A stretch of DNA of 64,000 bases from an uncultured Clostridia bacterium (GTDB lineage: Bacteria; Bacillota; Clostridia; TANB77; CAG-508), in NCBI GenBank assembly GCA_948524275.1, contig CAOSLI010000001.1, forward strand, positions 372,001 to 436,000, in the 5' to 3' direction. A model generated the notes under the pieces. That model worked only from the letters and a program-made list of their open reading frames with translations, did no database searches and was not told the origin of the DNA. Positions within the stretch are counted from its first letter, which is position 1; each line of letters starts with the position of its first letter. This document shows positions 51,046 to 60,016 of this stretch, piece by piece. The position numbers were made by a program, and so were the translations under genes.

Positions 51046-53120
51046 GTTATCTTTTAAAAATATGAAGAAAAGTATAAAAGACTATGCAATTTATTTTCTT
51101 ACATTAGTTTTAGGAGTTGCTATCTTTTATATGTTTAACTCTATTGACAGTCAACAGGCAATGCTTAGAGTATCAGAATCACAAAGGGATATGATAAAGT
51201 TAATGATTGGCATGCTTGGATATGTGTCAGTCTTTGTAGCTGTGATTCTTGGACTTTTGATTGTTTATGCAAATAATTTTTTAATAAATAGAAGAAAAAA
51301 AGAATTTGGAATTTATATGACATTGCGGTATGGGGAAAAGGCAAATCTCAAAGATAATATTATTAGAAACAATATTTATTGGAATAATTTCTTTACTTAT
51401 TGGAATTGTGGTTGGAGTATTTGGTTCACAGTTTATGTCAATACTAGTTGCTAAAATGTTTGAAGCTGATATGTCTGATTTTCAGTTTGTATTTTCACAA
51501 GATGCTTGTATAAAAACCTGTATATACTTTGCAGTAATGTATGTTGCAGTAATGATATTTAATACTTTTACAGTTTCAAGATATAAGCTAATAAATTTAT
51601 TAAATGCTAGTAGAAAAAATGAAAAAGTAAAGATTAAAAATCCATTTATTTCAGTTATAATATTTATTGCTGCATGTTCTTTACTTGGATATGCTTATTG
51701 GAAGGTTACAGGTGATGTACATTCATTAAATACAGCAGACAAAATTCTGCCTCCTATATTAATGGGAGTAGTTAGCACATTTGCAATATTTTGGTCTATA
51801 TCAGGTTTTATATTACAAGTAGTGCAAATGAGAAAAAAGACATATTTAAAAGGTACAAATATGTTTGTACTTAGACAGATTAACAATAAAATCAACACAA
51901 TGGTTGCTAGTATGAGCATTATATGTTTAATGCTATTTATGACAATTTCAGTACTTTCGTCAAGTTTGGCATTAAGGGAGACAATGCAAAGTCAGCTTGT
52001 AGAGATGACTCCAGTCGATTTAAATCTATATAAGACAGCTAATCTTACAGAAAAATATATTAGATATGGAAAAGAAGTGGCTACAACTAAAGAACAAAGA
52101 GAGGATTCTAGAATTTCAATATCCCAAACTTTGATAAACAATGGATTCGATATGAAGTTACTAAAAGATCTAACAGAGATTAATATCTATTCTACAAATA
52201 ATTTAAAAATGATAGATTTCTTTGGAGATAAGGCGGAGGAAGTAAAATCAAAGTTCCCAATGCTTAAATATGAAACAACTGAGGATATTGTTAAAATATC
52301 AGATTATAATAGAATTGCCAAATTATATGGAATAGACCAGTATGAGTTAGATGACGATGAGTATATTGTACTTTGTGATTTTGATTCCATGAAAGAACTA
52401 AGAGATAGTGCTTTACTGAGTGGAAATAATCTAAAGATTGCAGGAAAAACATATAAGTCTAAATATAATGAGTGCAAAGAAGGATTTATATTGATGTCAA
52501 CAAGCCATACAAACACAGGAATTATTTTGGTCCCAGATACCTGCAGACTTACAGATGATATGAAGCAGCAACATATTTTAGTAGCTAATTATAATGCAAA
52601 TACTGATGAAGAAAAAGAAAAAATAGAAAATTTGTTTTCAAGTGAAGATTCAGGATTTGTACAAAGGTTGGCTAATAGAGGTTTAGTAATAGATGGATTT
52701 ACAAAGATTTCTTTAATGGAAGCTAGTGTTGGTCTTACAACCATAATAATATTTATAGCAATTTATTTAGGTATTATATTCTTAATTGCAAGTAGTGCAA
52801 TTTTAGCGTTAAAGCAATTAACAGAAAGCTCAGATAATAAGCAGAGATATACAATTTTAAGAAAGATTGGCTGTGATGAAAATATGATAAATAAAGCATT
52901 ATTTAAACAGATTGGAATATTTTTTGGAGCACCACTTTTGCTTGCAATTATACATTCAATTTTTGGAATACAATTTGCACTAACAATAATGTCTGAAATT
53001 GCAAGTGTAAAAGAGTTACTTCCTTCTATAATTGCCACAGTAGTTATTATGGGAATAATTTATGGAGCATATTTTATGGCTACCTATATTGGAAGTAAAA
53101 ATATTATTAAAGAAGAATGA
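51035..53120 (+). CDS. bceB: BceB-like FtsX-type permease, needs +1 shift at CGG (51326)
   Basis: Two frames, 51035-51325 and 51327-53120, together 694 aa, normal for BceB permeases. Ten membrane helices with a large external domain (about residues 300-540) between helices 7 and 8. The join falls in the most conserved N-terminal block: RRKKEFGIYMTL, skipped C of CGG, then GMGKRQISKIILLETI. The downstream frame has no start that would keep helices 1 and 2. Partner of bceA. The family needs helices 1-2 for complex formation, so an unshifted product would be useless. Confidence 0.87.
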
Positions 53121-53136
53121 TATTATGATAAGTAAA

Positions 53137-53172
53137 AAAACAGTGCTAATTGAAGCACAATCAATTAGCACT
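53137..53172 (+). terminator. Intrinsic terminator after bceB
   Basis: AGTGCTAATTG and CAATTAGCACT pair around AAGCACAAT; a second stem AGCAAGT/ACTTGCT followed by TATTTTTG lies at 53195-53229. Confidence 0.7.
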
Positions 53173-53235
53173 AACACATATCCCCTTTTATTAAAGCAAG
53201 TGATTATTTTATAGTTACTTGCTTATTTTTGCGCC

Positions 53236-53264
53236 TTGAAATATTATATAAAATATGGTATAAC
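53236..53264 (+). promoter_or_regulatory. Promoter of thioesterase/copper genes
   Basis: TTGAAA (53236-53241), a 17-base spacer, TATAAC (53259-53264). Confidence 0.6.
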
Positions 53265-53289
53265 TAAAATACTATAGAAAGGAAAAATT

Positions 53290-53724
53290 ATGGATTTTGT
53301 ATTTGAACGAAAAGTTAATTATTATGAAACAGATAGGATGGGAGTGGTTCACCATTCAAATTATATAAGATATATGGAAGAAGCAAGATGTGCATGGCTT
53401 GAAAGCATAGAGATGCCGTTTGATTTATTAGAAGAAAATAACATAACAATTCCTGTATTAGGAGTAAGTTGTGAGTATAAGTATCATGTCACATTTGGAG
53501 ATACAATAGAAATCATGCCATATGTAAAAGAATACACTGGAGTTAGAATGACAGTTGGATATGAAGTTAAAGATAAGAAAACGGGAAAAATAGTACTATT
53601 AGGAGAAACGAAACATTGCTTTACTAATAAAGATTTAAGACCAATCAATTTAAAGAAAATAGCACCAGAGTTTAGTAATAAATTTCAAAATATGATGGTG
53701 CAAAATACTATGACAAGTATATAA
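53290..53724 (+). CDS. Hotdog-fold acyl-CoA thioesterase (4HBT/YbgC-like)
   Basis: 144 residues. N-terminal strand then YYETDRMGVVHHSNYIRYMEEAR with the catalytic Asp at about 15 and the His pair after VV, as in 4-hydroxybenzoyl-CoA thioesterases; the central GVSCEYKYHVTFGD is typical. It hydrolyses acyl-CoA thioesters; the chain length cannot be told. First gene after the promoter at 53236. Confidence 0.9.
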   Translation: MDFVFERKVNYYETDRMGVVHHSNYIRYMEEARCAWLESIEMPFDLLEENNITIPVLGVSCEYKYHVTFGDTIEIMPYVKEYTGVRMTVGYEVKDKKTGKIVLLGETKHCFTNKDLRPINLKKIAPEFSNKFQNMMVQNTMTSI

Positions 53725-53770
53725 TTGATATATAAGTGAAATAAATATAAAATGGAGGATTTGAATAGTT

Positions 53771-53980
53771 ATGAAAGAAATAATTTTTAAAGTAAAAGGT
53801 ATGATGTGTGAAGGATGTGAAAACAGAGTTAAAAATGCAATAGGAGATATTGCAGGAGTAGAAAGCGTGACAGCCGACCACAAGGCTGGAAAAGTTAGTG
53901 TGACTGCAAATAATGATGTATCTGAAGAAATTATAAAAGAAGCACTTGAAGATATAGGATATGAAGTTATAGGAGAATAA
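53771..53980 (+). CDS. copZ: Copper chaperone CopZ-like (HMA domain)
   Basis: 69-residue ferredoxin-like heavy-metal-associated domain with the metal site GMMCEGC (Cys13, Cys16) and ending in EALEDIGYEVIGE. It delivers Cu(I) to the P-type ATPase encoded 5 bases downstream. Ribosome binding site TGGAGG. Confidence 0.92.
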   Translation: MKEIIFKVKGMMCEGCENRVKNAIGDIAGVESVTADHKAGKVSVTANNDVSEEIIKEALEDIGYEVIGE

Positions 53981-53985
53981 TAGGC

Positions 53986-56187
53986 ATGAAAAAGATAATT
54001 TTATCTATTGATGGAATGACTTGCTCTGCTTGTTCAAATGGGTTAGAAAAGTATTTAAATAAACAAGATGGAATTATATCAGCTTATGTGAATTTGGTAC
54101 TGGCCAATGCTAGTATTGAATATGATGAAAAGAAATTAAATCAAGCTAAAATCGAGGAATTTGTAAAAAAGGCAGGATTTAAAAGTTTAGGTGAATTTAA
54201 AGAAATAAAAACTAATAATAAAAGTAAAAAAGAAAAAATAACATTTATAATATTTACTTTTTTAGCAATACTTTTAATGTATATTTCTATGGGACATATG
54301 ATAAATTTACCTACAATTCCTTTTTTAGATCCACATAAGTATGCTACTAACTATATGATTTCTTTGCTAGTACTTACAATTTGTTTTATGATTTATGGGC
54401 TTGATATTATAAGAAATGGATATAAAAACTTAATTCATAAGACACCTAATATGGATACTCTAGTTGGAATAGGCGTTATTACAAGTTTTTTATATAGTCT
54501 GTATAATATGTATTTAGTGTTTAAAGGAAATACTAATCTTGTCATGAACTTATATTTTGAATCATCAAGTACAGTTATCTACTTTATAAAGCTTGGAAGA
54601 TATATAGATGGCTTAAGCAAAGAAAAGACCAAGGAAGCTATTAGCAAATTAGTAGAGATAACACCAAATAAAGCAGTCATAAAAATTGATGGGAAATTAA
54701 AAGAAGTAACACTTGATGAAATTCATAAAGGTGATATTGTTGTCTGCAAAGCAGGTGAAAAGATAGCTGTAGATGGAGAAATAATAAAAGGAAAAGCTCA
54801 TCTTGACGAATCATTTATAACAGGAGAAAGTAAGCCACAATCAAAAGAAGTTGGAGACAAGGTTATTGCAGGAAGTTTAAATTATGATGGATATATTGAA
54901 TATAAAGCAGAGAGAATTGGAAAAGAATCAACAATATCTGAAATTGTAAAACTTGTTGTAGAAGCAAGCAATACAAAAGCTCCAATAGCTAAAGTAGCAG
55001 ATAAAGTATCAGGATATTTTGTACCAGTGGTAATCATTTTAGCAATATTAACATTTATAGGATATTTAATAACAGGTCAAAGTTTTGAAAGTGCAATAAA
55101 TACATTTGTAACAGTATTAGTTATTGCCTGTCCTTGTAGTTTGGGATTAGCTACGCCACTTGCAATAATAGTAAGTGAAGGAATGTGTGCAGGAAGCGGA
55201 ATTTTAATAAAGAAAAGTGAAATACTAGAAAATGCTAGTAAAACGAATGTTGTTGTTTTTGATAAAACAGGGACTTTAACTTATGGAAAATTAAAGATAT
55301 CTGAGATTAAAAATTATAGCGATATGACTGAAGATGAACTATTGAAAATAGTAGGAAGTATAGAAAGCAAAGTATCACATCCAATAGCAAAGGCGTTTTT
55401 AGATTATTTAGAAGAAAATAAAATTTCTAAATTAGAAGTAGATGAATTTGAAAATGTATCTGGATATGGAATTATAGGAAAAATAAATAAACAAAGAATT
55501 ATTATTGGAAATGCTAAAATACTCGAAAAATACAATATTGAAAATGAATATAAAAAAGATGAAAAAAATCTTAGTAATAAAGGAAATAGCATTGTATATG
55601 TAGTACAAGATAAGGAGATTATTGCTCTGATAGGAGTAAATGATATTGTAAGAAGCGAAGCAAAAGAAGTAATAAAAGATTTAAGGGATATTAGAGTCCA
55701 AACTGTAATGCTTACAGGTGACAATAAAGAAACCGCTGAAAAGATAGCAAATGAACTTGGAATAGAAAAAGTAATATCGAATGTACTTCCGAAAGAAAAG
55801 GCAAATACCATTAAGCAATTGAAGAAAGAAAATAAATTTGTAATGATGTGTGGAGATGGTATAAATGATAGCCCAGCCTTAGTAAACGCAGATATAGGTG
55901 TAAGTGTAAAAAGTGGAACAGATATTGCAATAGATTCCTCTGATGTAATTCTTACAAAAAATGATCTCAAATCTATTTTAAAACTAATAAATATAAGTAA
56001 GAAGACAATAAGAAATATTAAGCAAAATTTATTTTGGGCGTTTTTCTATAATTGTTTAATGATACCAGTTGCAATGGGATTATTAAAACCATTAGGAATT
56101 TCTATAAATCCGATGATTGCTAGTTTAGCAATGGTACTAAGTAGTTTAACAGTAATTGCAAATACATTAAGATTAAAAAGAAAGTAA
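53986..56187 (+). CDS. copA: Copper-exporting P1B-type ATPase
   Basis: 733 residues. One N-terminal HMA domain with GMTCSAC (Cys13, Cys16), eight membrane helices, actuator GESKP in SFITGESKPQ, membrane metal site CPCSLGLATPLAI, phosphorylation site DKTGTLTYG, the HP locus in KVSHPIAK, and the hinge CGDGINDSPAL. Exports Cu(I). Start ATG 53986, close to copZ; ribosome binding site GGAGAATA. No copper-sensing repressor (CsoR/CopY) is visible beside it. Confidence 0.95.
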   Translation: MKKIILSIDGMTCSACSNGLEKYLNKQDGIISAYVNLVLANASIEYDEKKLNQAKIEEFVKKAGFKSLGEFKEIKTNNKSKKEKITFIIFTFLAILLMYISMGHMINLPTIPFLDPHKYATNYMISLLVLTICFMIYGLDIIRNGYKNLIHKTPNMDTLVGIGVITSFLYSLYNMYLVFKGNTNLVMNLYFESSSTVIYFIKLGRYIDGLSKEKTKEAISKLVEITPNKAVIKIDGKLKEVTLDEIHKGDIVVCKAGEKIAVDGEIIKGKAHLDESFITGESKPQSKEVGDKVIAGSLNYDGYIEYKAERIGKESTISEIVKLVVEASNTKAPIAKVADKVSGYFVPVVIILAILTFIGYLITGQSFESAINTFVTVLVIACPCSLGLATPLAIIVSEGMCAGSGILIKKSEILENASKTNVVVFDKTGTLTYGKLKISEIKNYSDMTEDELLKIVGSIESKVSHPIAKAFLDYLEENKISKLEVDEFENVSGYGIIGKINKQRIIIGNAKILEKYNIENEYKKDEKNLSNKGNSIVYVVQDKEIIALIGVNDIVRSEAKEVIKDLRDIRVQTVMLTGDNKETAEKIANELGIEKVISNVLPKEKANTIKQLKKENKFVMMCGDGINDSPALVNADIGVSVKSGTDIAIDSSDVILTKNDLKSILKLINISKKTIRNIKQNLFWAFFYNCLMIPVAMGLLKPLGISINPMIASLAMVLSSLTVIANTLRLKRK

Positions 56188-56207
56188 ACCCACAAATAAC
56201 CGAACAG

Positions 56208-56252
56208 TAATCCTACAAATCACCGAAAAATAAATTGCTAAATCACCGAAAA
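56208..56252 (+). repeat. Short direct repeats CACCGAAAAA upstream of ATPase gene
   Basis: ACAAATCACCGAAAAATAAATTGCTAAATCACCGAAAAA contains two exact AAATCACCGAAAAA copies about 23 bases apart; a degenerate third (AAATAACCGAACA) lies just upstream at about 56194. Located directly before a strong promoter. Confidence 0.6.
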
Positions 56253-56255
56253 AAG

Positions 56256-56284
56256 TTGATAATATATAAATATTGTGCTATAAT
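56256..56284 (+). promoter_or_regulatory. Promoter of DUF4143 ATPase gene
   Basis: TTGATA (56256-56261), a 17-base spacer, TATAAT (56279-56284), immediately downstream of the AAATCACCGAAAAA repeats. Confidence 0.7.
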
Positions 56285-56316
56285 TATTTTAATGGTGAAG
56301 AGACGGAGGAACAGTT

Positions 56317-57591
56317 ATGAATAAATATAAAAAGAGAATTGCAGATAGTATACTAAAAAAGAAATTAAAAGGGAAAGGTGCTGTATTAATTCAAGGACCA
56401 AAATGGTGTGGTAAAACTACAACAGCAGAACAAATATCCAATAGTATTTTGTATATGGCAAAACCAGAAGATAAAGCACAAAATATAACTTTAGTTGATA
56501 TAAATCCAAGTTTATTATTAAAAGGAGATACGCCTAGACTTATTGATGAGTGGCAGATAGCTCCTAAGGTATGGGATGCAATAAGATTTGAAGTTGACCA
56601 TAGAGATGCAGAAGGACAGTTTATTTTGACTGGTTCATCAGTACCAGCAGATATGAATGAAGTAATTCATACAGGAACAGGAAGATTTGCATGGTTTCTA
56701 ATGAGACCGATGAGCTTATATGAGTCTGGAGAATCTAATGGAAGTATAAGTTTAGGAGACCTATTCAATGCTCCTAATAATATATCAGGAACTAACGAAT
56801 TAGAATTAGAGGACATTGCATATTTAAGTTGTAGAGGTGGATGGCCTAGGGCTACATTAATGCAAAAGGATATTGCATTAGAGCAAGCCTTTGATTACTT
56901 TGATGCAATTGTTCAGTCAGACATTTCACAAGTAGATAACATAACTAGAAATCCAGAAAGAGTAAAGAAGTTGATGAAAACATATTCAAGAAATTTAGGA
57001 ACTCAAGCATCAAATGAAACTTTAAAAAATGATATGATTTCTAACGATTCTTTTTCACTAGATGTTGATACAGTATTTTCGTATATAAATGCTTTAAAAA
57101 AGATATTTGTAGTTGAGGAGGCTCCAGCGTGGAATCCTAATTTAAGAAGCAAAACTGCAATAAGAACTTCTGATACTAGGTATTTTATAGATTCATCTAT
57201 TGCAACAGCAAGTTTAGGTATTGGACCTAATGATTTATTAAATGATTTAAATACATTTGGCTTAATATTTGAAACCTTATGTATTAGAGATTTAAGGGTA
57301 TATGCAGAAAGCATAAATGGAAATGTATATCATTATAGAGATGCAAATGATTTAGAATGTGATGCAGTTATTCATTTAAGAAATGGTTCATATGGTTTAA
57401 TAGAAATTAAATTAGGTGGTGAAAATTTAATAAATCAAGGTGCAGAGAATTTGAAAAAAATGTACAATAAAATAGATACAGAAAAGATGAATAATCCAGC
57501 ATTTTTGATGGTTTTAACGGCAACAGGAAAATATGCTTATAAAAGGGAAGACGATGTATATGTTGTTCCTATTGGATGTTTAAAAAATTGA
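56317..57591 (+). CDS. AAA ATPase with DUF4143 domain
   Basis: 424 residues. P-loop GPKWCGKTTTAEQ (about 27-39), Walker B-like RLIDEWQIAP near 72, sensor-type FILTGSSVPA near 107, and a C-terminal DUF4143 nuclease-like fold with ECDAVIHLRNGSYGLIEIKLGG (D-ExK pattern of PD-(D/E)XK enzymes near residue 350). A very common accessory family of unknown role, often with restriction-modification or toxin-like genes. Confidence 0.9.
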   Translation: MNKYKKRIADSILKKKLKGKGAVLIQGPKWCGKTTTAEQISNSILYMAKPEDKAQNITLVDINPSLLLKGDTPRLIDEWQIAPKVWDAIRFEVDHRDAEGQFILTGSSVPADMNEVIHTGTGRFAWFLMRPMSLYESGESNGSISLGDLFNAPNNISGTNELELEDIAYLSCRGGWPRATLMQKDIALEQAFDYFDAIVQSDISQVDNITRNPERVKKLMKTYSRNLGTQASNETLKNDMISNDSFSLDVDTVFSYINALKKIFVVEEAPAWNPNLRSKTAIRTSDTRYFIDSSIATASLGIGPNDLLNDLNTFGLIFETLCIRDLRVYAESINGNVYHYRDANDLECDAVIHLRNGSYGLIEIKLGGENLINQGAENLKKMYNKIDTEKMNNPAFLMVLTATGKYAYKREDDVYVVPIGCLKN

Positions 57592-57603
57592 GAAAGAAAA
57601 AGA

Positions 57604-57643
57604 TATGCAAAATGTAATGTTCCAGTTGCGTTTTGCATTTTTT
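57604..57643 (+). terminator. Intrinsic terminator
   Basis: ATGCAAAATGTAA pairs with TTGCGTTTTGCAT, followed by TTTTT. Confidence 0.7.
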
Positions 57644-57718
57644 ATAAAACGCAACTAGAAATTGATAGATTTTTAAATGAAACTGCACTAGAATTAAAAA
57701 TGAAGGAGGAGTAATCTA

Positions 57719-57811
57719 ATGAAATTTGGAGAAAACTTATATAATTTAAGAAAAGCTGCTAAAATGAGTCAAGAAAAATTAGCAGAAAAAATTGATGTAT
57801 TAAAAATTTAA
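57719..57811 (+). pseudogene. XRE-family helix-turn-helix fragment
   Basis: 30 codons beginning MKFGENLYNLRKAAKMSQEK with a good GGAGG site. It matches the first two helices of Cro/CI-type regulators, then runs into LKI and a stop where SRQTVSKWE would be expected. The rest of the gene is absent, so it is a deletion remnant rather than a CGG site. Confidence 0.65.
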
Positions 57812-57819
57812 TACGAAAA

Positions 57820-57849
57820 AGCAAGGGAATGTAAAAATCCCTTGTTTTA
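57820..57849. terminator. Bidirectional stem-loop
   Basis: AAAAGCAAGGGA and TCCCTTGTTTT pair; it lies just beyond the 3' end of the - strand gene 57860-58279. Confidence 0.6.
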
Positions 57850-57859
57850 CCGTTTATTC

Positions 57860-58279
57860 TTATTTAGCTTTTTTTACTTTTGACATATATGTAGGTGTAT
57901 AAATAAATAATGCAAATGTAGCAAATAAAAATACAAAGTAAGTTATTGAAAGAGGAGTAGTACTTTTTATTCCCTCAACATTAGCATACAATTTATCATT
58001 AGATAAATAAGCTGTCACTGAACGACCTTTTGTATATCCGCTTAGTCCATGAACATTTTTTAAGTCATATTCTTTATCATTATATGTAACAGTAACATCA
58101 TAAAAAGTTGTTTTACTTTTTGTTTTTGTATTAGTAACAACTCTGCTTGAAGCATCTGTTACAACTGCTTTTACTTCTTCATAGTCAACTTCAACATTTC
58201 TTGATAAAAACCAAAAAACAATAGTCATAACTAAACAAAGAATAGTAACAACCCATAAAATAATAACTTTCTTATTCAT
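57860..58279 (-). CDS. DUF3592 membrane protein
   Basis: 139 residues from ATG 58279 (GGGAGG 7 bases upstream). TM1 at about 4-24, an extracytoplasmic beta domain (about 30-100) with VTDASSRVVTNTKTKSKTTF, DVTVTYNDKEY and GRSVTAYLSNDKLYANVEG as in DUF3592 proteins, and TM2 at about 112-131. Function unknown. Divergently placed with respect to 58406. Confidence 0.82.
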   Translation of the reverse strand: MNKKVIILWVVTILCLVMTIVFWFLSRNVEVDYEEVKAVVTDASSRVVTNTKTKSKTTFYDVTVTYNDKEYDLKNVHGLSGYTKGRSVTAYLSNDKLYANVEGIKSTTPLSITYFVFLFATFALFIYTPTYMSKVKKAK

Positions 58280-58405
58280 AAAAACCTCCCTAATTATTTT
58301 AAAACCAGTATACAATAATAAAGTATCCAAGTCAATATTATGAATAAAAGTTATTGATAATTACTTAATTCTATGATAGCATTATTGCGAAAGGAATATA
58401 TAAAC

Positions 58406-58912
58406 ATGAAAAATATTTTTAAAAAATTAAAAAAGGGTAGATTATTTTATACAATAATAGTATTTGTAGCTTTTATAATTGCATATTTTGCATTTGAAAT
58501 TTTTAATATTACAATGAAATATTATGATGATATAAGTCAAGATAATATAGATATCAAAAATAATAAAGACACAATTTATAGTATGTTTGATAATTTCCCA
58601 GAAAGTAAGAATATATATTATACATCAAAAAATCTATATAGTGAAAGAGATGTAGGACCAACTATATATCAAATAGATATTTTGGCTGAATTAACAGATG
58701 AAGCGTATAACAACTTTAGCAAACAAGTTGAGCTTCAAGATATACAAAACTTAGAAATAAAAATTAATCCTAATAATATAAAATACACATGGAAAGAGGT
58801 TAAAAATACCCAAGTAGTAAAATCTAAAAATATAGAGCGAGCTTCAGTTAATAATATATATTTGGATGATAATAACAAAACAATTTATATGATTGTTTTG
58901 GGTGGAAATTAA
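58406..58912 (+). CDS. Membrane-anchored protein of unknown function
   Basis: 168 residues from ATG 58406 (AAAGGAA upstream; ATG 58373 would add 11 residues with no site). A basic start (MKNIFKKLKKGR), one membrane helix (about 14-36), then an Asn/Asp/Lys-rich external domain with no recognisable family. The next gene, about 40 bases on, is also membrane-anchored, so they may be an operon. Confidence 0.7.
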   Translation: MKNIFKKLKKGRLFYTIIVFVAFIIAYFAFEIFNITMKYYDDISQDNIDIKNNKDTIYSMFDNFPESKNIYYTSKNLYSERDVGPTIYQIDILAELTDEAYNNFSKQVELQDIQNLEIKINPNNIKYTWKEVKNTQVVKSKNIERASVNNIYLDDNNKTIYMIVLGGN

Positions 58913-58952
58913 TAGAATTTAATCGATTATAGAGAGGAACAAGAAAATAAAT

Positions 58953-59607
58953 ATGAAAAGAAGAAATATTATATTAATAATAACATTAACATTAATTGCA
59001 ATAGTAGCAATTATTTGGATACTATATAAATTTAACATTATTCCACATAAGAGTTATTCTGACAAGGATTTTCATATAACAACATATAAAAGTAATATAG
59101 ATAAAGATAATGATGGAATAGATGATCAAACTGATATACTTCGGTAATGTGAAAAATTACATAGGCACTAAACCAAAATATGAAAGTAAATATTATGCAT
59201 CAGGCTATCCAAATGATGAATATGGAGTATGTACTGACGTGGTTGCATTTGGACTAAAAGATGCAGGTTATGATTTAATGGAACTTGTAGATGAAGATAT
59301 AAAGAATAATAGAAAAAACTATAAAATAGATGTAATTGATAAAAACATAGATTTTAGAAGAGTAAGAAATCTAAATGTATACTTTAAAAACAATCATATA
59401 TCACTTACAACAGATGTAAATCAAATACAAGAATGGCAAGCTGGAGATATAGTAGTTTTCAATGAACATATAGGAATAATATCAGATAAAAGAAATAAAA
59501 AAGGAATTCCTTTTATAATACATCATGCTAATCCATTCCAGTTAAATTATGAGGAAGATGTATTAGAATTATATGGAGATATAATAGGACATTATAGAGT
59601 AAGTTGA
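58953..59607 (+). CDS. DUF1287 protein, needs +1 shift at CGG (59142)
   Basis: Two frames, 58953-59141 and 59143-59607, together 217 aa. Signal-anchor at about 5-25, then a calcium-loop-like DKDNDGIDDQTDIL. The zero frame then reads CGG TAA and stops; skipping the C gives GNVKNYIGTKPKYESKYY, and the DUF1287 domain continues with GVCTDVVAFGLKDAGYDL (Cys/Asp/Val signature), GDIVVFNEHIGIISD and IIHHANP. DUF1287 has a permuted NlpC/P60-like fold, probably acting on the envelope. Full family length is reached only with the shift. Confidence 0.87.
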
Positions 59608-59642
59608 ATTTAACTGTTGCAAAATATGCGACAGTTAAAAAG
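59608..59642 (+). terminator. Stem-loop after DUF1287 gene
   Basis: TTAACTGT and ACAGTTAA pair around TGCAAAATATGCG; no T-tract follows. Confidence 0.5.
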
Positions 59643-59682
59643 AGATGATTAAGACATATTAGTTTGGAAAGGAATAGATAAA

Positions 59683-59994
59683 ATGGCAACATCAATAGAT
59701 TACATAGAATATGTATGTGAACAAATAAAAGAAGTTGGAGACGTAAGATACAAGAAAATGTTTGGAGAATATATGGTTTATGTTAATGATAAACCAGTTA
59801 TCATAGTTTGCGATAATACTCCATTTGTAAAACAGTTGGATTGCATTGAAGAATTAATGAAAAATGCTGATAAAGGTTATCCATACAATGGAGCAAAGGA
59901 ACATTATATATTAGACATTGATAATGCAGACTTTTGCAGGCAAATTATAAGTACAATGGAGAAGGTAATACAAGTACCAAAGCCAAGAAAATAA
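59683..59994 (+). CDS. TfoX N-terminal domain protein
   Basis: 103 residues matching the TfoX/Sxy N-terminal domain: VRYKKMFGEYMVYVNDKPVI near residues 20-40, then VCDNTPFVKQL. The C-terminal TfoX domain of the competence activator is absent, as in many Firmicutes homologues of unknown function. Ribosome binding site AAAGGAATAG. Confidence 0.85.
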   Translation: MATSIDYIEYVCEQIKEVGDVRYKKMFGEYMVYVNDKPVIIVCDNTPFVKQLDCIEELMKNADKGYPYNGAKEHYILDIDNADFCRQIISTMEKVIQVPKPRK

Positions 59995-60016
59995 CATATA
60001 TGAATAAAAACTATTA

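Noticed and set aside
57719..57811. XRE fragment as a CGG frameshift
   Set aside because: No CGG near the break; the remaining regulator sequence is absent.
37494..59607. Ordinary sequencing or assembly indels as the cause of the six frameshifts
   Set aside because: Not fully excluded without reads, but all six are single extra C bases that create CGG, no other indels of any kind are seen in about 60 native genes, and the sites are not homopolymers.
20482..59607. CGG reassigned to another amino acid or to stop
   Set aside because: A reassigned sense codon would keep the zero frame open, but at 37773, 49677 and 59142 the zero frame stops within three codons; homology continues only in the +1 frame.
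20482..59607. prfB-type programmed frameshift with upstream Shine-Dalgarno stimulator
   Set aside because: No common GGAGG-like element or shared slippery P-site codon precedes the six sites.
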